From assembly GCA_949987565.1 (NCBI GenBank), contig OX465104.1, positions 6,043,248 through 6,107,247 of the forward strand: 64,000 bases of DNA. Reading direction: 5' to 3'. Of the stretch, positions 31,927 through 42,490 are shown one piece after another. The stretch comes from Luidia sarsii. Its lineage: Eukaryota > Echinodermata > Asteroidea > Paxillosida > Luidiidae. Made by a program: the position numbers and the translations under genes. Under the pieces are notes generated by a model, which saw only the letters and a program-made list of their open reading frames with translations, ran no database searches and had not been told where the DNA came from. Numbering within the stretch: position 1 is the stretch's first letter; every line of letters starts with the position of its first letter.

Positions 31927-32285
31927 AGAATGCGCGCTGCGGCGTCTGTTTATGTCCGTTTCGCCGGTTCCTGTGTACCGGTTTGCGGACGTCGTAGTAG
32001 TGATCGTGCGGTTTGGCGCGCGATTCTGGCGTCCACTAGCGGCCCCGTCCGTGGTGGGTCGGCGGTCGTGGCGTCTGATGGTGGGGAGCCAGAAACCGGG
32101 GATGTCAATTGCCGCTGTCTCGGTTGATGTTGTTTCGGCGAAGTCGGATGTGGATGGCCTCCTTGACACGCCTGGTGTACCAGTGCTGTTCACGGTCAAT
32201 ACACCGCACATCGTCCCAATTGGGGCATTTTACTTGCCTGAATCTTTGGTACACAGAGAGAGGGCACTTTGCCGCCTTGTCCTTG
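31915..32285 (-). pseudogene. Penelope-like element C-terminal fragment (family C, frameshifted)
   Basis: Read on the minus strand from about 32280, one frame gives DREQHWYTRRVKEAIHIRL followed by RRNNINRDSGN and a stop at 32104. This is the characteristic end of the GIY-YIG endonuclease region of Penelope-like retroelements. The neighbouring frame then continues with IDIPGFWLPTIRRH and runs to a TGA at 31915-31917. A one-base shift near 32108 separates the two halves, so the copy is broken. Everything upstream (reverse transcriptase and the GIY-YIG core) is missing, which fits 5' truncation. The final stop codon is the TGA inside the CTGATGA of the ribozyme core that follows. Family assignment rests on motif recall, not a search. 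Confidence 0.7.
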
Positions 32286-32575
32286 CATATCCTAATGCAT
32301 CATTCTTTTCGAATTGAACATCCCCTAAAAGGTTAGACCTATCACCATGATAAAATACCATGCTTAAGGTTGAATGTGTACGTATGCGAGTTGGACTTGA
32401 AGGGTAAGACCTCTTTCGTGAAAGTGAGACTTGCCCGAGGAATGCGGACCATGGGGTGGACCGTAAATTAGCCACAGTGAATCAGTTCACGGAAAGCCAC
32501 TTGCTAACTAATTTGCCCAGCCCTAAACACCTCTTTGGCTGTGTATGAATTTGCGAGTGACTGCTAAGCAATTCC
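32286..32575. other. Unassigned intergenic DNA
   Basis: No gene or repeat is recognised. Confidence 0.35.
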
Positions 32576-33042
32576 TTAAGCCGTGTCCGCACTGGACTTA
32601 TTTTTTACCGAGCCCGTGGGTAACATTCCAATGGGTAAATCTTCCCGGCTTCCGCACTTCGACTCGGGTAAACTAACCGAGACGATGGGTAAAACCAACC
32701 GACTCATGCATGTACATGTGCATGTACTCTAGGTACACATACACGTTACCCCACGCCCGCACGAGTCTTGCATACAGTAACGTAACATGCGGGGCGCCGG
32801 ATGTGTTTTTTTTACCGAGTCGTTTACCGAGACGTCGTGTCCGGATCGGACTTATCGACTCGGTTAAACTGACCTGGTCAATTTAACCGGGCAGAAGTTG
32901 GTCGATTAAACTACCCACTGGAGTCGGGTAAGTTACCTGGGAGGAAAACTTCCTGGGCTGTCCGCACTAGACTTAAAATGGTCAATTTACCCATTTGCTC
33001 GGTTAGTTTACCCATTTTAAGTCCAGTGCGGACGCGGCTAAA
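32576..33042. mobile_element. Long TIR element, family M8
   Basis: The left end TTAAGCCGTGTCCGCACTGG, then ACTTA, is mirrored at the right by TAAGTCCAGTGCGGACGCGG, then CTAAA. The interior is rich in GGGTAA/TTACCC, GACTCGG and ACCGAG words in both orientations, so it folds further. No coding capacity. Its CCGTGTCCG start resembles the shorter elements at 38549 and 43154. Confidence 0.8.
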
Positions 33043-33524
33043 TAGGGCAAAGAACTCTTACGATATCTGCACGCTTGGTATGTTCATAAAATGTATATAT
33101 AAACCCTGCCGAATGGAGAATCCGACAGATCGCATGCAGCCGAATAAACAACGTCACTTCAAGTGCGGCTTTCTTCATTCGTAGTTGCATAATAACCAAC
33201 GGTTATAATGCCACCACAGCCACTCCCAATTCAACGGCCAGTCCATGTCGTGACCACAACCATATATCACGACGTGTTGCGTTAAAGCTCCCAGAGGAGA
33301 CGACGACGTTCTGCTTGAACTTGAACAAATCTAGCCTGAAAGAGCCGTCATCCAAAGTGATGCAGGCTTGTCTCCACGACGTCTGAGTGTCAGAGATCTG
33401 CTAGATACTGCGACGGCGAGATTAGCGTGCATTTTGTAAAACGACAATCGACAGGCACATTGCAGAATAGTCCAGAATATGTCTTACAAAGAGCGTAAAC
33501 AAGAACAGATTCTCTCATCGAATA
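33043..33524. other. Unassigned intergenic DNA
   Basis: No recognised gene or repeat. Confidence 0.4.
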
Positions 33525-33980
33525 TGTGACCCGGCACAGCGACATGAGGAATATCCCACCAAACACTTTTCGAGTAAACAACGCCTGAAGTCAAAGTATC
33601 TGTTCAATTCGATAAAATAAAATGTATTTTTTATTTGTTTTTATTTTCGGAAAGTTCATGTATTGGAGGATATTATGTCCAAAGAATTTTTCCAAAATCC
33701 GTCTCTAAATGTTGAAAAAACGAAGATTTCGGGGGAGTGTTTGTGTACTGTTTTCGTGAAAATGTAAAGTTCCTGCCTTTTTGAATGGCCGCTTTCGAGG
33801 AGTTAGAATGGTGCTGCTATGTTGTGTCTGGTACCAAATGAACGAGCGAAGTCCCCTTGTACTATTTACAACAAAGTTCACACAGAAAATAATTTTGATA
33901 TCATTTGAAAGCTAATGGTATACTCTTTCTCAAAATCTCAAAAGTGGGGGTTATTCCTCATTATGCTGTGCCGGGTCACA
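33525..33980. mobile_element. MITE, family M9 (copy with internal insertion)
   Basis: Ends TGTGACCCGGCACAGC and GCTGTGCCGGGTCACA, with TA on both sides (33523-33524 and 33981-33982). Left arm (AGTAAACAACGCCTGAAG) and right arm (TGATATCATTTGAAAGCTAA) match the 250-bp copies at 55708 and 56514. About 200 bp at 33680-33890 has no counterpart in those copies. Confidence 0.8.
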
Positions 33981-33982
33981 TA

Positions 33983-34780
33983 TGAGATAAATCGGTTGTC
34001 AACATGCAAGCAGTGATACTCATCCTCTGTGCTTCATTTCTGACGCTGTCCTGTAAACAAAGGCTCGTGTAGATGAAAATGTACAAAGATCCCACTGCCC
34101 AAGACGGGGAAATTAGCTTCTCAACACCACGCTCGCTCCAACTGCACCCCAGCTCGCTATATTTGACCAGCCGGAGTGTAGTATTCCTCGGGTTCTAGCC
34201 AAAGAAGCGACCGCAGCTTTCAATGCGATAACCGGTCGCTCCTTGACTCGTCTGTGCTTGGTATAAGAGAAAAAACAACAAGTGTAAAATCTGGCTGCCA
34301 TACGTGGGTTTATTCAGCGATGCTTTTGTGCACTTGCTAAGTGATTTTTTTTTTATATATATTTTTTTTCATCCGGGCGGTTTCTCTGTCATTTCGTGTC
34401 AAATCCAGTCTCGTTTCCACTTTAGTGCCGCGTCTCTGTGGAGGGGTTCCAAAGTGTTTGTCTTTCTGCCCGATGGTCGCCGTCACGTCGGTGCGCTGCC
34501 TCGACCATGCGGCACTCGAGCGGTTGAGGGCAATCTGCTCGGCCGAAGCCGTTGCGCCAGGAGGCGGCAGCTGCCAATACTCTACAGCAGACGGGACGCC
34601 CTCGCAGCATGATTATGAGAAAAGGGAGGACTCTGGCCCGATCCGTAAGGGTCACCGCACGCAGGCTTAGGCAGACGACAGTTTCGACTTGGTTTCGGAT
34701 TTAGAACAGGGGGTCCTATAATTATATCATAGAGCCGCTTAAACGTGAAGATCTGCTACTCAGTTGGCATCCAGCAGTCT
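33983..34780. other. Unassigned intergenic DNA
   Basis: Frames of 102 and 109 codons around 34304-34670 overlap each other in different frames and lack known domains. Poly-T at 34346. Confidence 0.35.
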
Positions 34781-34925
34781 CCTGACGACGGGCAGAGTAC
34801 ACACTACGCGAAACGTTGAGTTACCGGCTCTTTTCAGAGCCACACTTCTTGAAAGAGAAGAGGTAAATGGTATCACCGAACACCTTCCACTTTGTTTCCA
34901 TCATGCAAACCTTTGAAGTCTCATT
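34775..34925 (+). ncRNA. Hammerhead-like ribozyme and retroelement 3' end, family B
   Basis: Core 34781-34816: CTGACGA, extra C, stem II GGGCAG/CTACGC with two mismatches and an 8-base loop, GAAACGTT. It is followed by GAGTTACC, the GGCTC/GAGCC hairpin and the tail GGTATCACCGAACACCTTCC and CATGCAAACCTTTG. CUGANGA and GAAA are intact, but the H17 position is T, which is disfavoured. Confidence 0.55.
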
Positions 34926-36066
34926 TACTCGGGAAAAGTCTTCCTCATGGAAGCAGGACTACAAACTGCACTGCGATGTGAAGAGGTCCATTGCTTATCA
35001 ACTCGTATAGGCCTATTGCACCTTTCTTTGCTTAGCATGAAACAATAGTGAGGTTTGGGCGGGCATGTGGATACTCTGGCTCATGACTTTTTGCGCTTAA
35101 GCACATTTTTGGCGCTTAATCGCCTCTGTGTACATGTAATTATTGGCCACAGCCCGCCACAATGAGACATTCACGTATCTGTATCTCTATCAGTGCCTTT
35201 CTTGGAATAGTGATTACGTACACACCACGTACAATAATGGACAATAATTGACCAGTGTTAGTGGAAATGGTGATAATTTCAACCGGTGAAATTATCGATC
35301 CAACAAACCCAACTGTTGGACCGTATTGGTCAAAATTATACTCACTAACCCTATAGAAACACCAGGGCAAGAACTGGGAACACATCTTTGGTCCCACGCT
35401 TTCATTGTACGCACTGTACTGTCATGCAATGTTGAACCCAGCCGACACATACCAAAGCCCAGACGGTGCTACATCCGCATGTCCAATGTGGATAGGGAAT
35501 TGATTTTCAAATTTGTATTTGCATTAATAGTAATATCTTCAACATCTGTGACATCTCTGAAAGTGGGCGAACAACTATCTTACTCATTGGTTCTCCTTTT
35601 AATACCAATTTGTGTTGTACCTTTACCGTTTTTTCCCGCCGATTGCAATGTATTATTTTAAATGTCGAAAATATTCCTTTTTTTTAATTCTAGAAGTCAA
35701 TGTATATAAGTCCATTCAATGCCGATGAACACTAATAATGTGATATATTTATGATATTAGTCGTACGCTTTCGTACACGTTCAAGCAATATATATACACT
35801 CCAGGCGAACACTGACGCTTTTCAAACACTTGGTGGCAGCAGACTCCTTCCATCTAATGACGCTCTGACGTCATTCAACCGAACTCGCCCACTGTCGAAG
35901 CGGGGTCATTAGGGATTGGTCCGAGTCTACCAAAGGGCAGCGCCATCAAAGCGAGTCCTTCGATTGGAGAGGCACTATTTTTTTTTTTAAAGCAGCCCAA
36001 TTGGGCATTGAAGTGCACTGTTGTGTTGTGATTGATGTCACCGACATAGTTTCAATGGCGATTTGT
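34926..36066. other. Unassigned intergenic DNA
   Basis: A 111-codon frame (35326-35661) with a hydrophobic C-terminal stretch is unrecognised and unsupported. A local inverted repeat lies at 35270-35330 (GGTGATAATTTCAACCGGTG). Nothing else is seen. Confidence 0.35.
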
Positions 36067-36112
36067 CCTAGTGCTCAGTGCGTTGCCCGCTCGCCTGGTC
36101 GAGAATGAAGTC
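36067..36112 (-). mobile_element. SINE S2 body fragment
   Basis: GTGCTCAGTGCGTTGCCCG resembles the reverse complement of the S2 body at 20878. Only about 45 bp are preserved. Confidence 0.35.
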
Positions 36113-36529
36113 ACGATGTCGGTATCCCTTCATAATTATTACAGAGCATTTCAACACTGCCAACCTAATACAGCTTTGCAACCGTGGCGTGATCTCGTGT
36201 ACAGGTTTTTCGAGCGGTCTGGTATCTAATGTTCGCTATTGGTGAACAGGGGCCAAATAATTAGGGTGTTCGTCTCGAGTGCACGACTTGCACGGCCAAC
36301 ACGAACTCAAGGCGCGGCAGTATTGACACAAGCTGATGCCAGTGTTTCCGGGCTACTCGAGCTTATTTTCTCGAAACCTTCCACAGGCCAGAGTAATCCA
36401 CTACACGGACTGATGTTGCACAGGAAAAACTAGGGGAAAGACGGTTATTTTGATTCGCAAAGTGGACGCCTACTCTACAAAATGTATAACGCTACCCACG
36501 TAGCGGGCATCGACCTCCGTTGGTATGAG
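36113..36529. other. Unassigned intergenic DNA
   Basis: No recognised feature. Confidence 0.35.
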
Positions 36530-36888
36530 GGAAGAATGGGGGACAGGGAGTAGACGAGGGGAGAAGGAGATTGGGAGGAAGACGGAGGGGGAGGGGAGAA
36601 CATGCGGAGGAAGAGGGAAAAGGGGAGGTGAGAGAGGTGAATAGAGAGAGGGGGAGATGGAGACTGAAGAGAGAGAGAGAGTGAGAGAGGGAGGGAGGGA
36701 GGGAAGGAGTGGGGAAGCGAGGGAGGGAGGCAGGGAGGCAGGGAGAGAGAGAGAGAGTGAGAGAGGGAGGGAGGGAGGGAGGGAGGGAAGGAGTGGGGAA
36801 GAGAGGGAGGGAGGGAGGGAGGAAGGGAGGGAGGGGGGAGGGAGAGAGGGAGGGAGGGAGGGAGGGAGAGCGATGGAGAGCAGAGACA
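36530..36888. repeat. Polypurine (GGGA/GAGA)n tract
   Basis: Nearly pure purine on the plus strand. A unit of about 77 bp, containing AGGAGTGGGGAAGCGAGGG or a close variant followed by GGGAGG repeats, occurs twice (36690-36790 region). Confidence 0.9.
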
Positions 36889-36944
36889 GATTGAAGTACT
36901 GTTCTGCGAAATGATTTGCGAAATGATTTTCTCGCAGTCGTTGC

Positions 36945-37025
36945 TGAGTTAACGTTAGTGTCTCCGAAAACCTCCTATACTTGGTATTTCCACCTTACAG
37001 ACCATTCAAATCCTATCTAATGGCA
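36945..37025 (+). mobile_element. Family B retroelement tail fragment
   Basis: GTGTCTCCGAAAACCTCC and a TCAAATCCTATCTAATGGCA block match the 3' tail of family B copies at 2222 and 5040. The ribozyme part is absent. Confidence 0.4.
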
Positions 37026-37164
37026 GAATGACAAGGACAAAACATACATTGACTTCCTTGTCGTCCTGTTACGATCGAATGGTAGGTCTTTGAGGTTTGC
37101 AATGTTGACCACTGAGGTCATTTCACTGTCATTTGCAGGGTTTAACCTCCCACTCTCTTCTTTT

Positions 37165-37180
37165 CTTCTTTTTTACATAG
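37165..37180 (+). promoter_or_regulatory. Splice acceptor ahead of the two-pass membrane protein
   Basis: A polypyrimidine run (TCTTCTTTTCTTCTTTTTTACATAG in total, 37156-37180) ends in AG at 37179-37180, 37 bp before the ATG. It implies at least one upstream 5' UTR exon outside what I can identify. Confidence 0.7.
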
Positions 37181-37217
37181 GATTTGACAACGCCACTAGG
37201 CCGCTGAGAGAGAGACG

Positions 37218-37898
37218 ATGCCGTTCAACCTGAAGAGCGTCCTGCCGGGCTGCCCGACCCGGCCCAAGCGAGCGGAGAACGGGACGGCGCCGCCGCCGAC
37301 GGGCGCCGGGGCGATGCCGGCGGCGGGCGGCGGCGGCGGCGGTGCCGCCGAGGCCGAGTGCCCGGGCGACCCGTACGGCGACGGCTCGGAGGTCCGCATC
37401 CGGCTGGCCTCGGAGACGTCGACGGGGCCGCGGCGCCGGAGCGGCCGCGGCGGCAGCCGCCACTCGGAGGCCGACTACGAGGACGGCCACGGCTGCCTGG
37501 CCACCGTGGTGGTGACCTTGCTCATCCTCAGCCCGCCGCTGGTGCTGGTGGGCGTGGTGCTCCTGACCACGGGCGCCATCCTGAGCAGCGCCGGGGTCTT
37601 CGGGGCCGGCATGGGCGTCATCGTGTCCGGGGTGCTGATGGGCGCTCTCTCGGCCTTCGCCTTCGTCCGGCTCCGCTCGCACCGCTCCTCGTCGTCCTCC
37701 TCCTCCTCCTCCTTCACCGCCGCCTCCTCGGGCCGCATGGCCTCCTCCCTGCGGCACCACTCGGACGCCGACCGGCGGCAGAGTCCCCACCAGCCGCGGC
37801 AGCTCACCCCACGCTCCGCCTCCATCATCGAGACCACCGACCAGCGAACGGTCGAGATCACGTTCTGCACGGACGCCGAGACAACTCGAGACTTGTAA
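37218..37898 (+). CDS. Two-pass membrane protein of unknown function
   Basis: A 226-residue protein encoded in one GC-rich exon that starts just behind a good splice acceptor. The N-terminal 90 residues are basic and low-complexity, with a six-glycine run at about 37-42 and RRRSGRGG at 72-79. Two hydrophobic helices follow: about 93-117 (CLATVVVTLLILSPPLVLVG and on) and about 127-151 (GVFGAGMGVIVSGVLMGALS and on), separated by a short loop. The C-terminal tail begins with a basic RLRSHR, has a run of nine serines and ends in a Thr-rich acidic segment. Short loop, two helices and cytosolic-type tails on both sides suggest a hairpin membrane protein with both ends on the same side. The layout recalls small vertebrate TMEM proteins, but I cannot assign a family. 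ATG 37218 is the first in frame after the acceptor; the stop is TAA at 37896. High GC against its AT-richer flanks supports coding. Confidence 0.75.
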   Translation: MPFNLKSVLPGCPTRPKRAENGTAPPPTGAGAMPAAGGGGGGAAEAECPGDPYGDGSEVRIRLASETSTGPRRRSGRGGSRHSEADYEDGHGCLATVVVTLLILSPPLVLVGVVLLTTGAILSSAGVFGAGMGVIVSGVLMGALSAFAFVRLRSHRSSSSSSSSSFTAASSGRMASSLRHHSDADRRQSPHQPRQLTPRSASIIETTDQRTVEITFCTDAETTRDL

Positions 37899-38548
37899 AA
37901 AAACAAACAACCCCCAAAAACAAGGCCGATCAAAGAAAGAAAAGTGGTCAGAAAAAACAACCGGGCCTTCAACACGCACCCCAAACTCTCGAGAAACACA
38001 AATCGCACCGAGAAGGCCCCACAAGTGCCACCATTATTTGTTGTTCGTCCGCACCTTCTTTTGTTTTTTCCCCAAACCCGCCTTTAAAAAAACAAACAGG
38101 ACAGGAAGGCGGCGGGCGGAGGGGGAAGGGGGAAACTCATAACACTGTTCCATCAACTCGTAACTTGGAAAGCCCTCGTAGGCGCGGCGAGGGTTTATAC
38201 TGAGCGCACCGTCCGGCCCGAGATGTTTGGATTACTCCCAGAGAGCGCGGAGATCGATTTGTCGAGGACGCTTCGCGGCGCACGCAGAGCTCCGACTTAT
38301 CCTTTCTTATCACGGAGGGATGAGAGAGAGAGAGAGAGAAAGCGAAGAGAGAGCCCACCAACCCTACTTATCCGTACGGCATGAACTGAGTGACCACTCG
38401 TCTCGTGCATACAATCTGGATTCCTCTCCGCCCAGTCCCGAGCTGTGCGCAAAGCAAGCGGCTGACGCCAGTAAAGCCGCCACCGACCGCATGCACTCGC
38501 TTCTGGTCAAACTGTGAGCCTTAAAAAAAAAACCCCAAAAGCCGGCTT
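37899..38548. other. Probable 3' UTR, then unassigned DNA
   Basis: Follows the 226-residue gene directly. It has several A-runs but no clear AATAAA in the first 250 bases. A GA run lies at 38323-38340. Confidence 0.4.
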
Positions 38549-38675
38549 TTAGGCCGTGTCCGAAACGGGCTTCCAGAGCTACCTTTACGGCTATTGTCTT
38601 CGCATCCCTGTGTGTTTCCAATTGGAGCGAAGATCTAACCGTAGCTCTAGACAACATATTCGGACACGGCCTAAG
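38549..38675. mobile_element. Short TIR element, family M10
   Basis: TTTAGGCCGTGTCCGAA at the left is mirrored by TTCGGACACGGCCTAAG at the right, about 127 bp. A related but diverged element with AAGCCATGTCCGAATTAATT and GTCGGATATAGCCTTAGC lies at 43154-43305. Confidence 0.75.
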
Positions 38676-38938
38676 CTTCGGCTCCGGCTTCGTCTCTCGT
38701 CATTCAAAAAAAGCTGAAATCGCAAGTTGGAGTTCTTTGTTGAAGTTGACAGTTGTGGCACGGGTCTTTGTATATAGGCCCACGGCTTTGAATTATTTTT
38801 TTAAAGGGCAGTATAGCATGACAAAGAACGCAGCGAAAGGCCTACCAATGTTTATGACTCGTACTTTGAAATGGACGAAAGAAATGGAGACAAAGGCCGG
38901 AGCCTGAGCCTAGGCCGGGTTTTGGGAAAATGGGCCTG
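38676..38938. mobile_element. MITE, family M7 (copy 2), abutting M10
   Basis: Left end CTTCGGCTCCGGCTTCGTCT continues directly from the end of M10. The right end is GAGCCTAGGCCGGGTTTTGG followed by GAAAATGGGCC. Interior TTGGAGTTCTTTGTTGAAG is shared with 40107. Confidence 0.75.
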
Positions 38939-39489
38939 TCACCGCCTCTGTTTGCGTGCGCATCACGATGTGCACCCAATATGGGATCGAGGAAATCGCG
39001 CGGGAAGGAGGCTGGCCAGGCCGTAACTATATATAAGGGATAGCCTTTCACACGAGTCGCTGTATCGGGCTCGCGCTCATGGCTTCGTCCCCGAGTTGCC
39101 AACGTCCCTTTACAACACAGGCTGCGCTTATAGTCGCGGTATTTGAAGACCTGCCACCTCGTCCAGCACAGAGTATCATAAGATACACTTGGAAACTGTG
39201 GCCAATGGCTTGCTTCTTGATAACTTCGACAGTGTAAGATTGTGTAGAACAATATTAACGGAGCCATACCACAAGCCTGACCCCGAGCCTTCAGTGTCCT
39301 GTGAGCGGCCAAAATGGCGAGCAGGTGTTTCGACTTCGTTGCATCCGGAGGCATATAAGCGTCACGACGTATGACACTTAACCACCGTGGCTAAGCTATA
39401 AGTACGCATGCGCGAAGCCAGGTTTTGCTGAGGCCTCCCCCATTCATTCATTCATTAATTTTTCAGGTAGTTACAGGCACAAGCACGAA
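38939..39489. other. Unassigned intergenic DNA
   Basis: The 170-codon minus-strand frame (38842-39354) partly overlaps the M7 element and shows no known domain, so it is not accepted as a gene. A short CATT repeat lies at 39441-39456. Confidence 0.4.
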
Positions 39490-39645
39490 ACAACCCTAAC
39501 CCTTATCCTAATCCTAACCGTAACAACCCTAATCCTGAACCTAACCCTTATCCTAATCCTAATCCTAACTATATCAGTAACGCTAACCCAACCCGAACTG
39601 TAACTCTAACCGTAACCATACCGTAGCTCCCTAAGCCTAACCTAC
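39490..39645 (+). repeat. Degenerate telomere-like repeats (CCTAAY)n
   Basis: About 150 bp of CCTAACCC, CCTAATCC, CCTAACCG and related words in tandem. The unit resembles the complement of the animal telomere repeat TTAGGG with frequent substitutions. It is internal, so it is an interstitial telomere-like tract and not a chromosome end. Confidence 0.75.
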
Positions 39646-40106
39646 GCTGGTTTACAAAACACGTCCTTGTATAGTCCCCGCACAATTTACGGGGTACCAG
39701 CATGGCTCAACGACGGTGGTTAAGCGTCATATGTCGGTCCCGACACCGTTCGGTTCGTATCCTGAGATCAGTGTGTATGGGTTGCTCTTTGAACGGACGC
39801 TGTGCGTGGCGGCGTATCGCAGCCTCTGTTTTTCACGGGAAACGATTGACACGGACGATTTTCCGCACGTATGCAGCACGACAGCCAATCTGCCGTTCGG
39901 GCTTTACACTGGCTTATCGAAAAATCCTCCGAAGCCTAATCATGCAACCCGAATCGAACCAAAAACAAAATCGGATGGTCGCACAACGGTGCAGTCAGAC
40001 CTACAGCAACTAGTCTCGTCTCAAGTCTCTTGTGATGCGGGGTGAAGAAAGACTATCATTATCATCGAGCATCCAAACTTCAGGGCGCATGCTCTTGCCC
40101 CCTTTT
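39646..40106. other. Unassigned DNA with two overlapping frames
   Basis: Frames of 103 (39702-40013) and 109 codons (39716-40045) overlap in different frames. Neither is recognisable and no splice support is seen. Confidence 0.35.
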
Positions 40107-40360
40107 CTCCAAAAAAACCGGCTTAGGCTTCGGCTCCGGCTTCGTCTCTGTTATATCCAAAAGTTGAATCCACAGGTTGGAGTTCCTTGTTGAAGTTGAA
40201 GTTTTGTATTTTTTTTTCTTTAAAAAATTCAGTGTAACATTAGAAAAAACGCAGCTAAAAACCTCCCATTTTTATGCTTCGTACTTTAAAATGGACGAAA
40301 GAAAGTCGGAGCCTGAGGCTAAGCCGGGTTTTGGAAAAGCGCCCAGAAGTCCCCTGTAGC
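40107..40360. mobile_element. MITE, family M7 (copy 3)
   Basis: Left CTCCAAAAAAACCGGCTTAGG and GGCTCCGGCTTCGTCTCTG; right GAGCCTGAGGCTAAGCCGGG and TTTTGGAAAAGC. Interior GGTTGGAGTTCCTTGTTGAAG matches the copy at 38676. Confidence 0.8.
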
Positions 40361-42139
40361 CTGATTTGGCCGTAATCTCGCTCTTCGAACTGTTTCAAAC
40401 TGCGTCAAAATATCATCTGACCAAAATCTTTAAGTGTAAAGTTAGAGTCCAATGTGGGCTGCTTTATAATAGAGCCCGCTTTTTTGTATATGTAAAATGT
40501 TATGAACGATTGCCTTATTTTGTGGCTAACTAGGATTTAGGATTCTTTAAGTGGTGTGTATATCTATGTACAGGCTAACAACAGTGGCAAGGGTAAACTG
40601 AAATGGACGTCGTTAGTCTCGGAGGAAGTGTCTGAGTATAAGACAAGGCCTCCAGTCCAGGTACCAGACCTACGTGCGCGCAGACCGATTGGCCACCAAA
40701 GACAGCCATAGTCTATAGGCCCTTAGGCCTTTGCTTAGAACCGGGCCTCGGCTTGACTTTCAATTCTTCGGGGTGTTACAATGGCACAGACGTACAAAAC
40801 AGGCCTTACCGTACCGCTATCAGGGTGGATAGTCCTGACAGACCATGAACACGATACCTTCAGACAGTATTTGAGCATGATCTGTGATCACAGGCATTAC
40901 TGGCGTGTTGGCGGAGAACGTCTGGGCCCGGCGTGATGCAGGGATTTGTAAATGCACACGAGTTTGTAGGATTTAAGAGTCTCCATGCAATACTGTAACC
41001 GATGAAACTTCTCACCCTCTCGGCTTTATCAAGAAGTCTTTTTGGACAAGAGCTGGGGGCCAAAATGTCAGAGCCGCTTCAGCGCCCAAATTTGCTTTAG
41101 CACAAAGCGTCATGACTCCTAGGATCGCCTTGCCAACTATTGGTTCACTATTGTTTCATGCTAAGCAAAGAAGAGTGGAATACAAGTCAGAAGCAATTGA
41201 TATCACATCGTAGTGTGCTTTGTAATCCTGTTTATACTGGCAGGACTTGTCATGCTTAGCAGATTTTCACGCTTAATCGGCTCTATGACATTAGTCCCAA
41301 GCCTTAGTCTCACCATTGTGGTATAGCTAATCTGCAGTGCAGGCGATACCTATACATTTTGAATGTTAGTCAAACACACTCACAGTTTTCAGGCTTGCAC
41401 GCTCTCAGTTGTTTATTTTTATCTGCACTAATAATTACACTCGGATTTGCAGCCTTCTTCCCTTACTGTAGGCGATCCCTTCTCCCCCGCACATTGTTCC
41501 CCGGGGTCTGGCGAGTTAAAGCCGGCAGGGGACTGAGGTCTAGGTACCGTGCACTGGATCCGCCGGATTGGCAGGCCCGGATCCGTATCTGTAATCGTTG
41601 AAAGCCGGACACGGATTAGGAGAAGAGCGCTGGGGAAGAGGCGGGAGAGGGGAGGGGAGGCGGGGACGGGAGAGGAGCGGAAAGACACAGTCTACTCTTT
41701 CGGTTGAAATCCCTCTGACCTCGCAGTAACATTTACCTCCGTCACTGATGGAGGCGGTCAAAGGTCAGCCGCCGAGCGTGCTCGGTTTCAGGGCGAGAGA
41801 CTCATTGGCAGGGGCGCTCTCTCTCTCTATAACTTTGTTCAAATCTGTAAGCGAGCCGCTGTCCGTATTAGCCCAATTCCGTCCGTCAGCGTGACCCAAA
41901 TTCCGGAGAGCCGCTCGCCCAAGAGCGACAAGAGAGGTCTGACGGCACGAGGGTCCTTCCCTCGGTGAATGAATCCAAGATTAAGCGCTCGATTTGCCGA
42001 GCGGTGTCACTGCCTATGGACTCGTTCTCGACGATCATTTTTTATTGGGATTTCTGACTGACTACGCGCTAAACATGTGGATGGCTGATGTGGCTGTCAG
42101 TTTCCAAACTCAGACGTCAACGTGGTACAAGCCACTGAG
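40361..42139. other. Unassigned intergenic DNA
   Basis: About 1.8 kb. Frames up to 86 codons are unrecognised. TGATCCGATACG-like reverse pairs around 41560-41600 (GGATCCGCCGGATTGGCAGG with CCGGATCC) are a minor hairpin. A short TCTC run lies at 41818-41828. No gene is supported. Confidence 0.35.
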
Positions 42140-42144
42140 TATTA

Positions 42145-42490
42145 TACTCTCTACATGCAAAAGAGTGAATAATTCACTCTCCTCAGGAGTGAAAATCGCT
42201 CCTAAAAGCCAAAACCGCTCAAAAAGAGTGAAACACATTGTAAAGGATGTAAAAACCGCTCACAGCGGAGTGAAATCCCACTCTTGTAAGGAGCCATATG
42301 GAGGACCACTTGAGAAGGAGTTGTCCTTTATATGGCTCGTCTATAGAGTGGTGCTTTACTCCATTCTTAGCGGTTTCTACACCTCTTACAGTGGGTTTCA
42401 CTCTTTTCGAGAGGTTTTGGCTTTTCTTGAGGAAATTTGACTCTTTGTGCGAGTGGATTTTTCACTCTTTTGCATTTAGGGAGTGGTTGC
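42145..42490. mobile_element. Foldback element with CACTC/GAGTG arms
   Basis: A near-complete hairpin of about 345 bp. The left arm (TACATGCAAAAGAGTG, then GAGTGAAAATCGCTCC, then CCATATGGAGGACCACTTGA) pairs with the right arm (GTCCTTTATATGGCTC, AAGCCAAAACCTCTCG in complement, CACTCTTTTGCATTTAGG). The words CACTC and GAGTG recur many times in each arm. The 148-codon frame across it is not a gene. Confidence 0.8.

Noticed and set aside
31868..32317. 149-codon plus-strand frame
   Set aside because: It is antisense to the Penelope C-terminal fragment and its ribozyme.
37173..38024. 283-codon minus-strand and 281-codon plus-strand alternative frames over the membrane-protein gene
   Set aside because: They lack hydrophobic helices and are His/Arg/Gly-rich GC shadows; the splice acceptor and ATG support the 226-codon frame.
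39702..40045. Two 103-109-codon frames as genes
   Set aside because: They overlap in different frames, have no recognised domain and no splice support.
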